From: an uncultured Verrucomicrobiota bacterium
GTDB lineage: Bacteria > Verrucomicrobiota > Kiritimatiellia > SS1-B-03-39 > UBA6053
Assembly (NCBI GenBank): GCA_937127435.1
Contig: CAKZLZ010000232.1
Location: 1-55,306 of the forward strand
Direction of reading: 5' to 3'
DNA length: 55,306 nt
This document shows, one piece after another, positions 16,941 through 26,026 of the stretch; the stretch's first letter is position 1, and each line of letters opens with the position of its first letter. The position numbers were made by a program, and so were the translations under genes. The notes beneath the pieces were generated by a model. It ran no database searches and had not been told where the DNA came from. It saw nothing but the letters and a program-made list of their open reading frames with translations.

Positions 16941-18869
16941 TTATTTTAAACGGTATAATTGCTGGTGGGGCTGATCGACCGGACGATAAGAAATTTCCTG
17001 CATCCAGCTTTCCCACTCCGCAGAGATTTCAAACCTTTCGCGCTCCCGTTGACCGCATACGACCCAGTCGAGATCCAATCCACGGATGACCTGCTGAAGT
17101 TCTGCTTTGGAGCGGGCTTCATACAGGGGAGACAGATCAGGATGAAGCGTTCCCGGACGCCACTGCTGTTCATGGCCCGTCCAACCGATTAAGCTGTTTC
17201 CCGCAGTCCAGGTGCCAAACTTGCTGCTGGACGGGTCATAGGAAGCCCCCGGTGCCTCCGCGATGCGATCTCCGGACTGTATTAATTTGTTTGCGATATA
17301 CAGGGCGGATTGATCCGAAGACGACATGCGGCTCCAGGCATTCAGGTTTCGATAAGGACTTGTCCAGGCTTCCCGGGTGAGTTTTCCGGCGTAGGTCAAT
17401 CCGGGGAGGAGGATACAGAACAGCGCGAGGAATCGTAATATTTTGGACCCTGCTTTTTCACAGATATATCCCGCAAACCCCACGGCAGTTAAAATCCCTC
17501 CGAGAATCCAAATTTGATAATAAACTTTAAACACTGTATTCATCCGGTTGTGAAAGAGGTCTTTTAAGAACAGCAGTTCCGCGCACAGAAACATACCCAG
17601 GATGAGGCAAAGCAGCGCGAATCCAAAGCGGTGGGGTTTATAGAAGAGCATCAGGACGATTCCCGGAACCAGAAAACCGAATACCTGCAGCGCCTCATAA
17701 AGGTTCGTGTGGTACTGCTGGTTTATGAGTATTTCCATCTGTGGCCCGCCGGTTCTCGCAGGGTAAAGGAACAGCAGCCCCGGAAGTATGGCGATTGCCA
17801 GATGCCGGATTTCAGTTGAGGTGAGTTGTTTCCTTCGCATCCACAGCGCAATCAAGGGAAGGGCCAGGACGGTCGGCACTTGCCACGGGTTGATCCGCCA
17901 ACTCCAAAAAACCAGTATAATCGGAAGCAGTGCGGTTCCGGAATTAATTTTCCGGGCCCGGAACAATGCGCAGGCGCTGAGCAGAGCCAATAAAAGAAAA
18001 GGGAGTCCGATGACATGGGCATGATTGTCACCCAGCCAGAAACTGAAGAAGGGGAATTCGGTGATTAATTCTGTTTCACCGTCTTGTAAAACCCGGCTGG
18101 CTTTCCACCACCAAGGGGATTCCTCCGATGTCAGCGCAGAAACAAAGCCGAAAGGGGTGGAGGAAAAGAGCGTGAATAAAAGAGCAAGCAACCCTGCGAA
18201 AGAAGCACCGGGTTTTCCCGTGAGCGCATAGCAGGCTTTCCCCGCCTGAAAGGCCAGGAGTCCGGTGAGTGCAAACCAAATAATCTGGCTGAGGTTCACG
18301 CTTTCCTGAATCGGGAGTCCCAGTTTTGTCCCCAGCATTGCGAGTGCCTGATGCCCGTCACTATAATAACTCGAGGCTTCCCCGCCAAACCATGCATCCT
18401 GAATCGGGGGGCTGTTGGAGGCCGCCGCAGCCCGCATCCACATCAGGTCCATGGGTTGTTCGGTATGGGTGACGCCCGGATCGCTGGCCCGGATTCCCGC
18501 CCAGTACCAAAACAGCAGCGTAAAAACCAACCAGCCTTGGAGGAAAGATTTCCGCATCCGTGCCCGGGTGCCAAAACCGGGATTGCAGGGTTTAAAAAAG
18601 AATTGTCTGCCGCTCAGCCCCACGCAAGCCATCAACAGGACGGCCCAGACAAAACGGTTTTCAAACAAGCCTGTCCGCCACCACAACTGCGCGGCCAGCA
18701 CATAAACGAATATGCCTCCGGCCATGGCCAACCCTGATCCGCGGTCCGGTCGGCCTTGAAAAAGGCGGGTGAACCACGGCCAAGCCGCAAAGGCCATGAA
18801 GTGCAGGATGACAAACACCCGCAGCGCAGTCAGCCACCAGATCGGATCATGAAGGGCAACGGGGGGCAT
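16941..18869 (-). CDS. DUF2298-type polytopic membrane protein
   Basis: This 642-residue protein has about 12-14 membrane segments and a short soluble C-terminus. The motif EFPFFSFWLGDNHAHVI (about residues 268-284) and the GEASSYYSDGHQALAM segment (about 163-178) match the DUF2298/Chlor_Arch_YYY family, which has EFPFFSFxxGDxHAH. The family is not characterised biochemically; its topology resembles GT-C glycosyltransferases, so a role in glycan or lipid-linked sugar transfer is plausible but inferred. The C-terminal part (DLDWVVCGQRER) is the family's usual ending. It lies 26 bases after a Gfo/Idh gene and opposite wzt. Confidence 0.82.
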   Translation of the reverse strand: MPPVALHDPIWWLTALRVFVILHFMAFAAWPWFTRLFQGRPDRGSGLAMAGGIFVYVLAAQLWWRTGLFENRFVWAVLLMACVGLSGRQFFFKPCNPGFGTRARMRKSFLQGWLVFTLLFWYWAGIRASDPGVTHTEQPMDLMWMRAAAASNSPPIQDAWFGGEASSYYSDGHQALAMLGTKLGLPIQESVNLSQIIWFALTGLLAFQAGKACYALTGKPGASFAGLLALLFTLFSSTPFGFVSALTSEESPWWWKASRVLQDGETELITEFPFFSFWLGDNHAHVIGLPFLLLALLSACALFRARKINSGTALLPIILVFWSWRINPWQVPTVLALPLIALWMRRKQLTSTEIRHLAIAILPGLLFLYPARTGGPQMEILINQQYHTNLYEALQVFGFLVPGIVLMLFYKPHRFGFALLCLILGMFLCAELLFLKDLFHNRMNTVFKVYYQIWILGGILTAVGFAGYICEKAGSKILRFLALFCILLPGLTYAGKLTREAWTSPYRNLNAWSRMSSSDQSALYIANKLIQSGDRIAEAPGASYDPSSSKFGTWTAGNSLIGWTGHEQQWRPGTLHPDLSPLYEARSKAELQQVIRGLDLDWVVCGQRERERFEISAEWESWMQEISYRPVDQPHQQLYRLK

Positions 18870-18895
18870 TTTTCCTGCGTTCGGAAGACGGAATT

Positions 18896-19933
18896 TCAGG
18901 GATTCCGAATTTCGGAAGGGGCGAGTTGAAGTTGGTCCGCTACTTTTTGGGTGAAGCTCATATATTTATACGCTTCCGGAAAAGAAGTGAGACGAATATT
19001 TTCGTTGCCGCGAATGGCCCCGATGAATTCCTCTTCCACCCGCCAGGATTCTTGTTCGCTCTCAGGAACGGAAAGGACTTCCGGTGAATTTTCAGGACGG
19101 ATCAGGGTCAACTCTCCGGAAGCAATGTTCACCCGCAGGGTTCCGGTACTTCCATAGAGGATAAAATCATTCGGGGTGGGGCAGGCGCCGGTGAGTTGAC
19201 TGCAACGAAGGTGATAACTCGCCCCTGATTTCAAATTACCAAAGACATCGAGATGGTCGGGAATATGCAAATCATGGAGTTGGTTTTCCGCATCCATGCG
19301 GCGTTTTACTTGAATGCGGCCGTGTGCTTTAATGGTTTCCGCATGACCCAACCAGCGGGCCATGGCTTCGTAATAGATCCCCAAGGCCATGGTATTGAGT
19401 CCGCTGAGGCGAACATCGTCGCGCCAATTCATTTTTCGTTCAACGTTTATAAAATTTCCGGCATTGGCAAACACATCGACGGCCAACACTTCTCCGATCA
19501 TTCCTTCGTCCAGTTTGCGTTTTATAAATTGATCCCAAGCTAAGGTAAAGGGGCTGGGGACAATTTGTGCAATCAGGTCGGGCCGGGATTTGGAAGCGAG
19601 GAGCATTTCGGCCGCTTCTTTGGCATTCATGGCCATGCGGGCTTCGCAAAGCACATGTTTACCCGCCTGCAAGGCGGCAATGCTGATCGGGGCGTGTAAA
19701 TAGGGCCAGGTGCCGATCATAATGGCATCCAGCGCCGGATCTGAAACCACATCCTTCCAATGGGCCGCGATACGGGGAATCCCGAATTCGTCGGCTGCCC
19801 GCTGAGAGCTTTCGGCACTGCGGTTGCAGACCACCGAAATTTCGACCCCGTCGATCGCTTGTAAACCGGGAATATGACGGCCTTTGGTGTTTCCGCCGGC
19901 GCCGATGATGCCGACTCGAATCTGCTCTGTCAT
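18896..19933 (-). CDS. Gfo/Idh/MocA-family oxidoreductase (EAR variant)
   Basis: This 345-residue protein has a Rossmann NAD(P)-binding start VGIIGAGGNTKGRHIPGL (residues 7-24), then TWPYLHAPISIAALQAGKHVLCEARMA and a C-terminal alpha/beta domain. These enzymes act on sugars and related polyols. The usual EKP motif, whose Lys is catalytic, reads EAR (about residues 95-97), so the conserved lysine is missing. Related EARMA-type members exist, so this is probably a subfamily and not a broken gene, but its reaction is uncertain. It lies between DUF4404 (2-bp gap) and DUF2298 genes in one direction. Confidence 0.85.
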   Translation of the reverse strand: MTEQIRVGIIGAGGNTKGRHIPGLQAIDGVEISVVCNRSAESSQRAADEFGIPRIAAHWKDVVSDPALDAIMIGTWPYLHAPISIAALQAGKHVLCEARMAMNAKEAAEMLLASKSRPDLIAQIVPSPFTLAWDQFIKRKLDEGMIGEVLAVDVFANAGNFINVERKMNWRDDVRLSGLNTMALGIYYEAMARWLGHAETIKAHGRIQVKRRMDAENQLHDLHIPDHLDVFGNLKSGASYHLRCSQLTGACPTPNDFILYGSTGTLRVNIASGELTLIRPENSPEVLSVPESEQESWRVEEEFIGAIRGNENIRLTSFPEAYKYMSFTQKVADQLQLAPSEIRNP

Positions 19934-19935
19934 GT

Positions 19936-20262
19936 TTAAATCCCCAAGTTACTTAATTGATGACAAATGTTGTTTACCACTGCGGTGAGTTTTGGATAGC
20001 TGGCTTCAAATTCACGGGTGGATTTCTGCAAACCATCCAGGGCAATATCCAACAGGTCCTGATCCTGTTCCTGACGTAACGCTTCCCGTGCGCTGTTTTC
20101 GGTAAACCCGGCAATACTTTCCGCGCGGTCTTCATCATCCAACTGATCAATTTCCAAGCGGAGCTCGGTTACCAGTTTTTGGAGGGCTTCGCGGTTTTCC
20201 GGGTTGAGGTTTTTGGACTTTTTCAGGCGGGTCTCAAGTTTTTGCAGGGTATCTTCGATCAT
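19936..20262 (-). CDS. DUF4404-family small protein
   Basis: This 108-residue, largely helical acidic protein has the sequence FEASYPKLTAVVNNICHQLSNLGI at its end (about residues 85-108), matching the FEASHPxL...L..LGI ending of DUF4404. An amphipathic helix near the start (LQKLETRLKKSKNLNPENREAL, positions about 5-26) could form a coiled coil. The function is unknown. I chose the ATG at 20262 because AAGGA precedes it by 9 bases; an in-frame start at 20298 has no such signal. It is the first gene of the unit leading into the Gfo/Idh and DUF2298 genes. Confidence 0.75.
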   Translation of the reverse strand: MIEDTLQKLETRLKKSKNLNPENREALQKLVTELRLEIDQLDDEDRAESIAGFTENSAREALRQEQDQDLLDIALDGLQKSTREFEASYPKLTAVVNNICHQLSNLGI

Positions 20263-20345
20263 AATTTGTGTCCTTATGGGGTTGGAGCTAGTGTACAAAT
20301 CCGGAAGCGATCCCGCAAACTTTCATATGAGAAAAAGTGCGGTAT

Positions 20346-20939
20346 TTAAACAGGAGGCGAAAGAGGGGGACGTTTAGGCCGGTTCTCAATCTCACGCCGG
20401 AATATCTCTACAAGTTTTTGATCATCCCAATAATTTTCGCGTAACCAAGCGGGAACTTTTTCTAAGTCGACAGTGTCATCGGGCACCCAACCGATGCGGA
20501 TCGCGGTGGCATCCTGATCTTTCTGATGCGCAACCATTTCTGCCATGGCTTCCAGGACCCGTTTGGCGTGTCCATAGGTGTTCACTTTCAGATGGGGGGC
20601 TTTGGGTGCGGCCCAGTCAGATGACGCAATAATTAATTTGGGGACTTTGGCTTTCACACAGGCCGCGACCAGGTTTGCGCTGTGAATGACGGATTGAAAA
20701 TGGATGAAGTCTTCATGTGCGGGATCTGCTGAAGTCGCCAAATGAATAACCACGTCGGCTGTTTCAAGCAGGGGAAAGAGAAGGTTGTCCGGTGCCAACT
20801 CGGCCAAATCACAAACGACATCCGCTGCTGGATTTTTGTCTACACTCATTGCATCGGGCCATGCCTGCTTCAGTTTGCGGCCAATGGTGCCGCAACCTCC
20901 CAGGATGATGATGTTATGGTTTTCAGGCTGCGTTGTCAT
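20346..20939 (-). CDS. NAD(P)-dependent epimerase/dehydratase-like short SDR
   Basis: This 197-residue protein has a Rossmann start IIILGGCGTIGRKL (residues 10-23), a DVVIHLATSADP segment and an active-site-like YGHAK (Tyr-x-x-x-Lys) near residues 121-126. Upstream of that, ASSDWAAPK carries the serine region. Extended SDRs of this kind usually modify nucleotide sugars or NAD-linked carbohydrates. At 197 residues it is much shorter than classical epimerases (about 300), lacking most of the substrate domain, so the substrate is unknown. It reads toward the DUF4404 gene after an 83-base gap. Confidence 0.78.
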   Translation of the reverse strand: MTTQPENHNIIILGGCGTIGRKLKQAWPDAMSVDKNPAADVVCDLAELAPDNLLFPLLETADVVIHLATSADPAHEDFIHFQSVIHSANLVAACVKAKVPKLIIASSDWAAPKAPHLKVNTYGHAKRVLEAMAEMVAHQKDQDATAIRIGWVPDDTVDLEKVPAWLRENYWDDQKLVEIFRREIENRPKRPPLSPPV

Positions 20940-21026
20940 TTCCGGGGATAATCAGATATGTGCGGTTGAATATCAACCTGATTTACCCTTCTTTTAAAAT
21001 CAAGGGTTTTACTTATTCCATATACC

Positions 21027-21060
21027 AAAAAAAACGGCCTTCCCGAAGGAAGACCGTTTT
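21027..21060 (-). terminator. intrinsic terminator downstream of pnp
   Basis: On the minus strand the stem 21060-21048 pairs with 21043-21031, with a UUCG-type tetraloop (CGAA on the plus strand) and one G-U pair. A run of eight T follows (21034-21027). It separates pnp from the SDR gene. Confidence 0.9.
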
Positions 21061-21080
21061 TAGATTCAACGGGACTGGAA

Positions 21081-23216
21081 TCAGTCTTCGTTGCTGGCGG
21101 TATCGTCGTTTTCTTCCGCCATCTCAGCCTGTGCGGCTTTGAGACTCAAAGAAACGCGACCGTTGTCGCTGACGTCCAGACATTTTACGGTGATGACGTC
21201 GCCCACATTGACGATGTCTTCGGTCTGGTTGACGCGGTAATCGGCCAATTGGCTGATGTGCACAAGTCCTTCGAGTCCGGGGAGAATTTCCACGAACGCA
21301 CCGAATTCTTTGGTGCCGGTTACTTTACCGGTGTACATTTTGCCGATTTCGGCTTCGCCGGTACTGGCTTCAATGTCGTTGATGGCGGCTTTAAGCGCAT
21401 CGCCGTCAGGACTGAAGATGGTAACGGTTCCGTCGTCTTCAATGTCGATTTTCACACCGAAGTCGTCCTGGATGCGGCGGATGTTTTTACCACCCGGTCC
21501 GATCAGGGCGCCGATTTTTTCAGGATCAATTTTGATGCTTTCCAGACGCGGTGCGTAGGCACTGAGTTCTTCACGCGGTGCGGCAATAACAGTTTCCATG
21601 TAATCCAGAATCTGCATGCGACCGGCAGAGGCGAGTTCGAAAGCGCCTTCGACTTGTTCCCAAGTCAGTCCGGGGATTTTCAGGTCGACCTGGAAGGAAG
21701 TAATTCCGGCACGGGTTCCGCAGACTTTAAAGTCCATGTCGCCGCAGTGATCTTCGGATCCGAGGATGTCCAATACCAACTGGCTTTTGCTTTCGTTGGC
21801 GAACAGACCCACAGAAATTCCGGCTACGGGCGCTTTGATCGGTACACCGGCGTCCATGAGGGCGAGGGTTCCCACGCAAGCTGAGGCCATTGAACTGGAA
21901 CCGTTGGATCCCATAATTTCGGAAACCACGCGGATGCTGTAGGGGTAATCTTCAGGAATGATGTTTTTCAGTGCGCGTTCGGCCAGGTTACCATGTCCGA
22001 TTTCGCGACGGCTGGTCATGCCCAAACGTCCAGCTTCACCTACACAATAGGGAGGGAAGTTGTAATGGAGGATGAATTTCTTTTCGCGGATGCCGCCGGT
22101 GATACCGTCCAGAGACTGTCCGTCACTGCTGGTTCCGAGGGTTACAACGCCAACAGATTGGGTTTCACCACGGGAGAAAGTACCACTGCCGTGGGTGCGG
22201 GGCAAAAAGCCGATTTCGGCGTCGAGCGGGCGAAGTTCGTTCCAGGCACGGCCGTCGATACGTTTGCCGTGTTCCAGAACGTTGTTGCGGACCACTTCGA
22301 TTTCGAGGGCATCGAAAAGGTGGAAGTACTCGTCCTCGGTCATTTCCGGGAACTTTTCGGTCATGAGTTCTTTCAATTCGTCACGGATTTCATGCACTTT
22401 GTCCTGGCGCTCAATTTTACCGGCGATGCAGAGGGCTTCAGAAAGTTCGGCACCTTTAAAGGCAACCGCGGCTTCCATGAGGCTGGCGTCAACCGGCGTG
22501 ACTTCGATCACTTTTTCGGGCAGGCCGAGTGCTTTGCGCAATTCGAGCTGGGCATCGATGATGGGCACGATGGCGGCATGGGCGGCTTTAAGGGCCTTGA
22601 TCATGTCGGCATCGGAGATTTCTTTGGCTTCGCCTTCCATCATCAACATTTTGTCGCGGGTACCGGCAAAAACGAGTTCAAGATCACTCTTGAGCATCTC
22701 TTCCTGGGTGGGTTCCAACACGATTTCGCCGTTAACCATACCTACGCGAACCGCGCCGATGGGTCCCTGGAAGGGGATTTCGGAAATGGTCAACGCGGTA
22801 CTGGCGGCATTAATGGCCATGGAATCGGTTTCCTGTACGCCGTCGGTACTCATCAACATCATGTTGATCTGTACGTCGTTGTGGTAACCTTCGGGGAAGA
22901 GCGGACGGATGGGGCGGTCAGTGACCCGCATGGTCAGCACTTCTTTTTCAGAAGGTTTGGCTTCACGTTTGAAGTATCCGCCGGGGAAACGTCCCGCGGC
23001 ATAAAATTTTTCGCGGTATTCAACCTGCAGCGGGAAGAAATCAATTCCTTCGCGGGGTTTTTTTGATCCGGTAACGGCACAGAAGAGAACGGTCTCTCCG
23101 ATACGTGCGGTAATAGCACCTGCGGCTTGAAGGGCGAGGACGCCGGTTTCCATGTGCAGGGTTTTTTCGCCGACCTTAATTTCGGTGGCAGTCGCTTTTT
23201 TTAGTATGTTCGTCAT
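21081..23216 (-). CDS. pnp: polyribonucleotide nucleotidyltransferase (PNPase)
   Basis: This 711-residue phosphorolytic 3'-5' exoribonuclease has two RNase PH domains (about 8-230 and 310-545, the second with FSRGETQSVGVVTLGT), a linking alpha domain, a KH domain (IGALIGPGGKNIRRIQDD near 570) and an S1 domain (GKVTGTKEFGAFVEILPGLEGLVHIS near 630). PNPase is the core of the RNA degradosome. I chose the ATG at 23216 (MTNILKK), with GAGAAG just upstream; the open frame extends to 23366, through the rpsO terminator, and that part is rejected. The order rpsO-pnp is conserved across bacteria. Confidence 0.96.
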   Translation of the reverse strand: MTNILKKATATEIKVGEKTLHMETGVLALQAAGAITARIGETVLFCAVTGSKKPREGIDFFPLQVEYREKFYAAGRFPGGYFKREAKPSEKEVLTMRVTDRPIRPLFPEGYHNDVQINMMLMSTDGVQETDSMAINAASTALTISEIPFQGPIGAVRVGMVNGEIVLEPTQEEMLKSDLELVFAGTRDKMLMMEGEAKEISDADMIKALKAAHAAIVPIIDAQLELRKALGLPEKVIEVTPVDASLMEAAVAFKGAELSEALCIAGKIERQDKVHEIRDELKELMTEKFPEMTEDEYFHLFDALEIEVVRNNVLEHGKRIDGRAWNELRPLDAEIGFLPRTHGSGTFSRGETQSVGVVTLGTSSDGQSLDGITGGIREKKFILHYNFPPYCVGEAGRLGMTSRREIGHGNLAERALKNIIPEDYPYSIRVVSEIMGSNGSSSMASACVGTLALMDAGVPIKAPVAGISVGLFANESKSQLVLDILGSEDHCGDMDFKVCGTRAGITSFQVDLKIPGLTWEQVEGAFELASAGRMQILDYMETVIAAPREELSAYAPRLESIKIDPEKIGALIGPGGKNIRRIQDDFGVKIDIEDDGTVTIFSPDGDALKAAINDIEASTGEAEIGKMYTGKVTGTKEFGAFVEILPGLEGLVHISQLADYRVNQTEDIVNVGDVITVKCLDVSDNGRVSLSLKAAQAEMAEENDDTASNED

Positions 23217-23354
23217 AATGCTTCTCTTTATCTTCTTCGTGCGATCTTCTCTGGTTGCTTCGCTTCTTTTACTTCTTTGATAAAATCCCGGGAAGAAATC
23301 GGCCTGAATTACAGGACGGCAACGGGATTGGGCCCGGAATGGGCCTGGGGTACA

Positions 23355-23382
23355 GAAAAAACCCACCCGATCGGGTGGGTTT
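23355..23382 (-). terminator. palindromic terminator between rpsO and pnp
   Basis: A perfect 24-bp palindrome (23359-23382, core ACCCACCCGATCGGGTGGGT) is followed on the minus strand by a T run (23361-23355). It sits 11 bases after the rpsO stop codon, where enterobacteria also have an attenuating terminator. It lies within the transcript leading to pnp and probably lets part of transcription through. Confidence 0.88.
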
Positions 23383-23393
23383 CATTGAATAGG

Positions 23394-23657
23394 TTAGCGG
23401 CGTAGACCGAGCTTTTGGATAATGCCCTGATAACGGGCTACATCGCGGTCGTGCAGGTAATCCAGCAGGCGACGGCGGCGGCTGACCATGTTTTGCAGGC
23501 CGCGACGGGTGCTGTTGTCTTTTTTATGGATCTTGAGATGCTCGGTGAGTTCTTTGATCCGGGCAGTCAGAATCGCAACTTGTACTTCTACGGAACCGGT
23601 ATCGGCTTCGTGGGTGGCAAATTCCTTCTTGATTTCTTCTTTTGTTGCAGTGTCCAT
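23394..23657 (-). CDS. rpsO: 30S ribosomal protein S15
   Basis: This 87-residue protein has the full S15 pattern: [47 protein letters not shown] and a C-terminal [13 protein letters not shown]15 binds the central domain of 16S rRNA and starts platform assembly. The length is two short of the E. coli protein. It has its own good promoter at 23724-23752 and is followed by a terminator and pnp. Confidence 0.97.
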   Translation of the reverse strand: MDTATKEEIKKEFATHEADTGSVEVQVAILTARIKELTEHLKIHKKDNSTRRGLQNMVSRRRRLLDYLHDRDVARYQGIIQKLGLRR

Positions 23658-23723
23658 AATTTCTCTTTCTAAAAGTTGGCGTTTGAAACGCTGAGTTACT
23701 TGGGGTTTTTAAATAAGTGGCAT

Positions 23724-23752
23724 ACTATAGGGATACCTGTCGGATTTGGCAA
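23724..23752 (-). promoter_or_regulatory. sigma-70-type promoter for rpsO-pnp
   Basis: On the minus strand TTGCCA (23752-23747) is followed after exactly 17 bases by TATAGT (23729-23724). The predicted start is near 23717, giving a leader of about 60 nt that could carry S15 autoregulation (inference). Confidence 0.65.
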
Positions 23753-23782
23753 TCTAAAGTTGTAGCAAAATGCAGGCTTTTT

Positions 23783-25282
23783 TTAATGGCCCCATTTGTC
23801 ATTTGTCGATTGGTTTTCCGGTTGTACGCCCCAAATCCGGTTTTTCATTCCCATAAGAGGGGGCTGTAAGCGTTTCCAATCCACTGCCGGAGACCAAACA
23901 GAGTGATATTCGGGGTGGGGCTCGAGCAAATAGAACAGAAAAACAGCATGGAGTAAGATGGCCGGACTGCGGAGAGGAATGTCAAATTGGCTGTCGAGCA
24001 ATAGAATCACCAATCCCCAGAAGCAGGCGATACGTAAAGGATTTGCCCATACACTCCGGTCATCAAAGGGTTTGCGGAAGAAGTTTCGGACTTGACGACA
24101 GATCATGGGCAGAAAGACCCCCATCACCAACGAGAAGCCTATGAGACCGAATTCAGCAAGAAATTGCATAAAATCGTTATGAACATTGGCTTTTCCTACG
24201 CCTAAACGTCCCCATTGTTCAACCGGCAGGTATTGTGAAACAAAATAGCGGTATCCCCAGCCCCCCACGCCATAAAGGGGATTGTCCAGCCACATGGCCC
24301 AGGCGGTTTCCACTTGAAAGAAGCGACTGTTGAATTCTTGATAGATGTTAAGATTGACGGTGGCGTTTTGTAGTTCGCGGATATGAATGGGTTGCGTGAA
24401 CAGCAAAAATGCGGCGGAGAGCCCGGCGGTTAGAATGAAGAGGGTTATGCCTCCATAGACTCTTTGCACCGGGTGGACCCGGGGCCAGGCGATGATTCCA
24501 ATGCTGATGATGGTAAGAATCAGCACCAGCCATGCACCCAGAATTCCCGCCCGGCTGGTGCTTAAATTGGCGGCGAGGAAAAAAACGGGGGTCCAGCACA
24601 AAGCAAATCCGAGGCTGGCATTGTCCCTTTCGGATTCTTCGGACAGGAGTTCCCGAAACAAAAGGCCGATGGCTAAAGCAAACAGGAGAATAAAATAAAG
24701 TGCGCCATGATTGGGATATCCAAAAGTTCCGTATACATCTTTGCCAAACTTTTGGAGGTTGTACATGTACTCCCATCCCATTGCCATGTGTACAAATGCA
24801 AGCAGTGCATTGAGAAATCCATTCAGGCAGACAATCCAAATCAGAATTTGGGGGCGTAGGTTTTTCCAGCTGTGGCGTAATATGAGAAATAGAGTCACGG
24901 CAGGGGCAAACCAGTTCAGCATTTCCAAGGATTCCGCATGGGTGATGGCCCAGGGGAGTGCAGGAAAGGTGGGGGGGGAATAACTGTAGCGGTTCAAGTC
25001 AAAATCGTAAATCTGCATACGTCCACTGTTCAGATATTGAAGGGAGAGGTAGCCGAGAAAAAGAGCTGCGATCCAGAACAGAGGGTCTTTTAAAAGTTTA
25101 ACCAGCCGTTGATTCCGATTTACATCTTTAGAAACCGGGCTGATAAAAAAACAGGCCCAGGCCCAAACACACAACCAGAGAAAAGATTGTTGCCAAGGTT
25201 TATATGCACCTCCTGCGGCCCAAACAGGCACGATCAGTAATGGCAAAATTCCGATATAACGAAAAAGAGATAGAGTAGGCAT
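23783..25282 (-). CDS. O-antigen ligase/polymerase-like membrane protein (Wzy_C family)
   Basis: This protein of about 499 residues has about 11-12 membrane segments. In its second half are the Wzy_C features: GTFGYPNHGALYFILLFA, the STSRAGILGAWLVL segment and a large periplasmic loop with NPLYGVGGWGYRY and KANVHNDFMQFLAEFG. Members join or polymerise polysaccharide repeats in the periplasm. I chose the ATG at 25282, where a hydrophobic segment begins; the frame is open back to 25438, but that part overlaps a terminator and the upstream gene. No clear Shine-Dalgarno sequence is seen, so the start is uncertain. With wzm/wzt elsewhere in this window it fits surface glycan assembly. Confidence 0.85.
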   Translation of the reverse strand: MPTLSLFRYIGILPLLIVPVWAAGGAYKPWQQSFLWLCVWAWACFFISPVSKDVNRNQRLVKLLKDPLFWIAALFLGYLSLQYLNSGRMQIYDFDLNRYSYSPPTFPALPWAITHAESLEMLNWFAPAVTLFLILRHSWKNLRPQILIWIVCLNGFLNALLAFVHMAMGWEYMYNLQKFGKDVYGTFGYPNHGALYFILLFALAIGLLFRELLSEESERDNASLGFALCWTPVFFLAANLSTSRAGILGAWLVLILTIISIGIIAWPRVHPVQRVYGGITLFILTAGLSAAFLLFTQPIHIRELQNATVNLNIYQEFNSRFFQVETAWAMWLDNPLYGVGGWGYRYFVSQYLPVEQWGRLGVGKANVHNDFMQFLAEFGLIGFSLVMGVFLPMICRQVRNFFRKPFDDRSVWANPLRIACFWGLVILLLDSQFDIPLRSPAILLHAVFLFYLLEPHPEYHSVWSPAVDWKRLQPPLMGMKNRIWGVQPENQSTNDKWGH

Positions 25283-25298
25283 AAGGGCGTGCGGGAAA

Positions 25299-25333
25299 AT
25301 AAAAAAAATCCGGAACGTTCCCGCTCCGGATTT
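25299..25333 (-). terminator. intrinsic terminator after the secreted-protein gene
   Basis: On the minus strand AAATCCGGA (25333-25325) pairs with TCCGGATTT (25314-25306) across a 10-base loop, followed by a T run of eight. It lies 20 bases after the stop codon of the 25353-25985 gene. Confidence 0.85.
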
Positions 25334-25352
25334 GAGGGTAGAGGGGTTTGGC

Positions 25353-25985
25353 TCAACCCTGTCCATTATATGGGGGAGGTATGACCGGGGGAGGAGTGGC
25401 TCCACCCCCCGTGCCGGCTCCACCACCGACCCCGCCACCAGGAGGAGGAACTGAATCTGTTGCAGAAGGGGCGATCGATTGTGCAGTTGCCAAATTAGCC
25501 ACCAACAAAGTGTAAACCGGATCGGTTAAAGTAATGTTGGGCGTTTTGATTGCGGTTTGCAAATCATTGTTATCACCTGCAAGCTCTTTAAGAAGGGTGA
25601 TAAATGCAGAGGAGCCGCCCCGGCCAACGGATAATCCTGCGAGGATGGTGCCGAGTGAGCTGGCAGGTGCAATAGACATCAGCTCTGTTGCAAATTCATC
25701 TGCTTCTGCCGCATTTAGCAATGCAGCCAGTCTTCCCGCATAAAATGAAATCAGATAATCTTTTTGTTTTTCTGCCATGTCAGTGGCGAGAACCCGGTCG
25801 ATAATCCTTTTCATCAAGGCGGCGGCTTCTTTCCCGTTCGCATCTCCGAGAAGTTGGGTGATCAATTTAGGGTTGGCCAGCATGTTGGTGATTTGACTAT
25901 CGGTAGGAGGCTCATAGGCCTGGACGCTCTGCAGCACGGATAATGTGCAGAAGACACCGGCAAGTAATAAATGTTTGATTCTCAT
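25353..25985 (-). CDS. secreted protein of unknown function with Gly/Pro-rich tail
   Basis: I do not recognise this 210-residue protein. It has a Sec signal peptide (about 1-23, cleavage near VQA|YEP) and a helical Ala/Leu-rich body (24-175). The tail is repetitive: PPPGGGVGGGAGTGGG and then PPPVIPPPYNGQG (about 178-210). The tail looks like a flexible, wall- or surface-exposed linker. It follows an outer-membrane barrel gene by 41 bases in the same direction and is closed by its own terminator, so the two are probably expressed together. The function is unknown. Confidence 0.7.
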   Translation of the reverse strand: MRIKHLLLAGVFCTLSVLQSVQAYEPPTDSQITNMLANPKLITQLLGDANGKEAAALMKRIIDRVLATDMAEKQKDYLISFYAGRLAALLNAAEADEFATELMSIAPASSLGTILAGLSVGRGGSSAFITLLKELAGDNNDLQTAIKTPNITLTDPVYTLLVANLATAQSIAPSATDSVPPPGGGVGGGAGTGGGATPPPVIPPPYNGQG

Positions 25986-26026
25986 GGCAGATCCTAGGTT
26001 GGGTTGCTTTTTAAAAATTAATGGGG

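Noticed and set aside
21993..23066. 357-codon plus-strand frame opposite pnp
   Set aside because: It is the complement of a clear PNPase gene. Its Phe/His/Gly-rich translation is typical of an antisense shadow.
23217..23366. N-terminal extension of pnp up to 23366
   Set aside because: It would begin in the rpsO terminator. MTNILKK at 23216 aligns with PNPase N-termini and has GAGAAG upstream.
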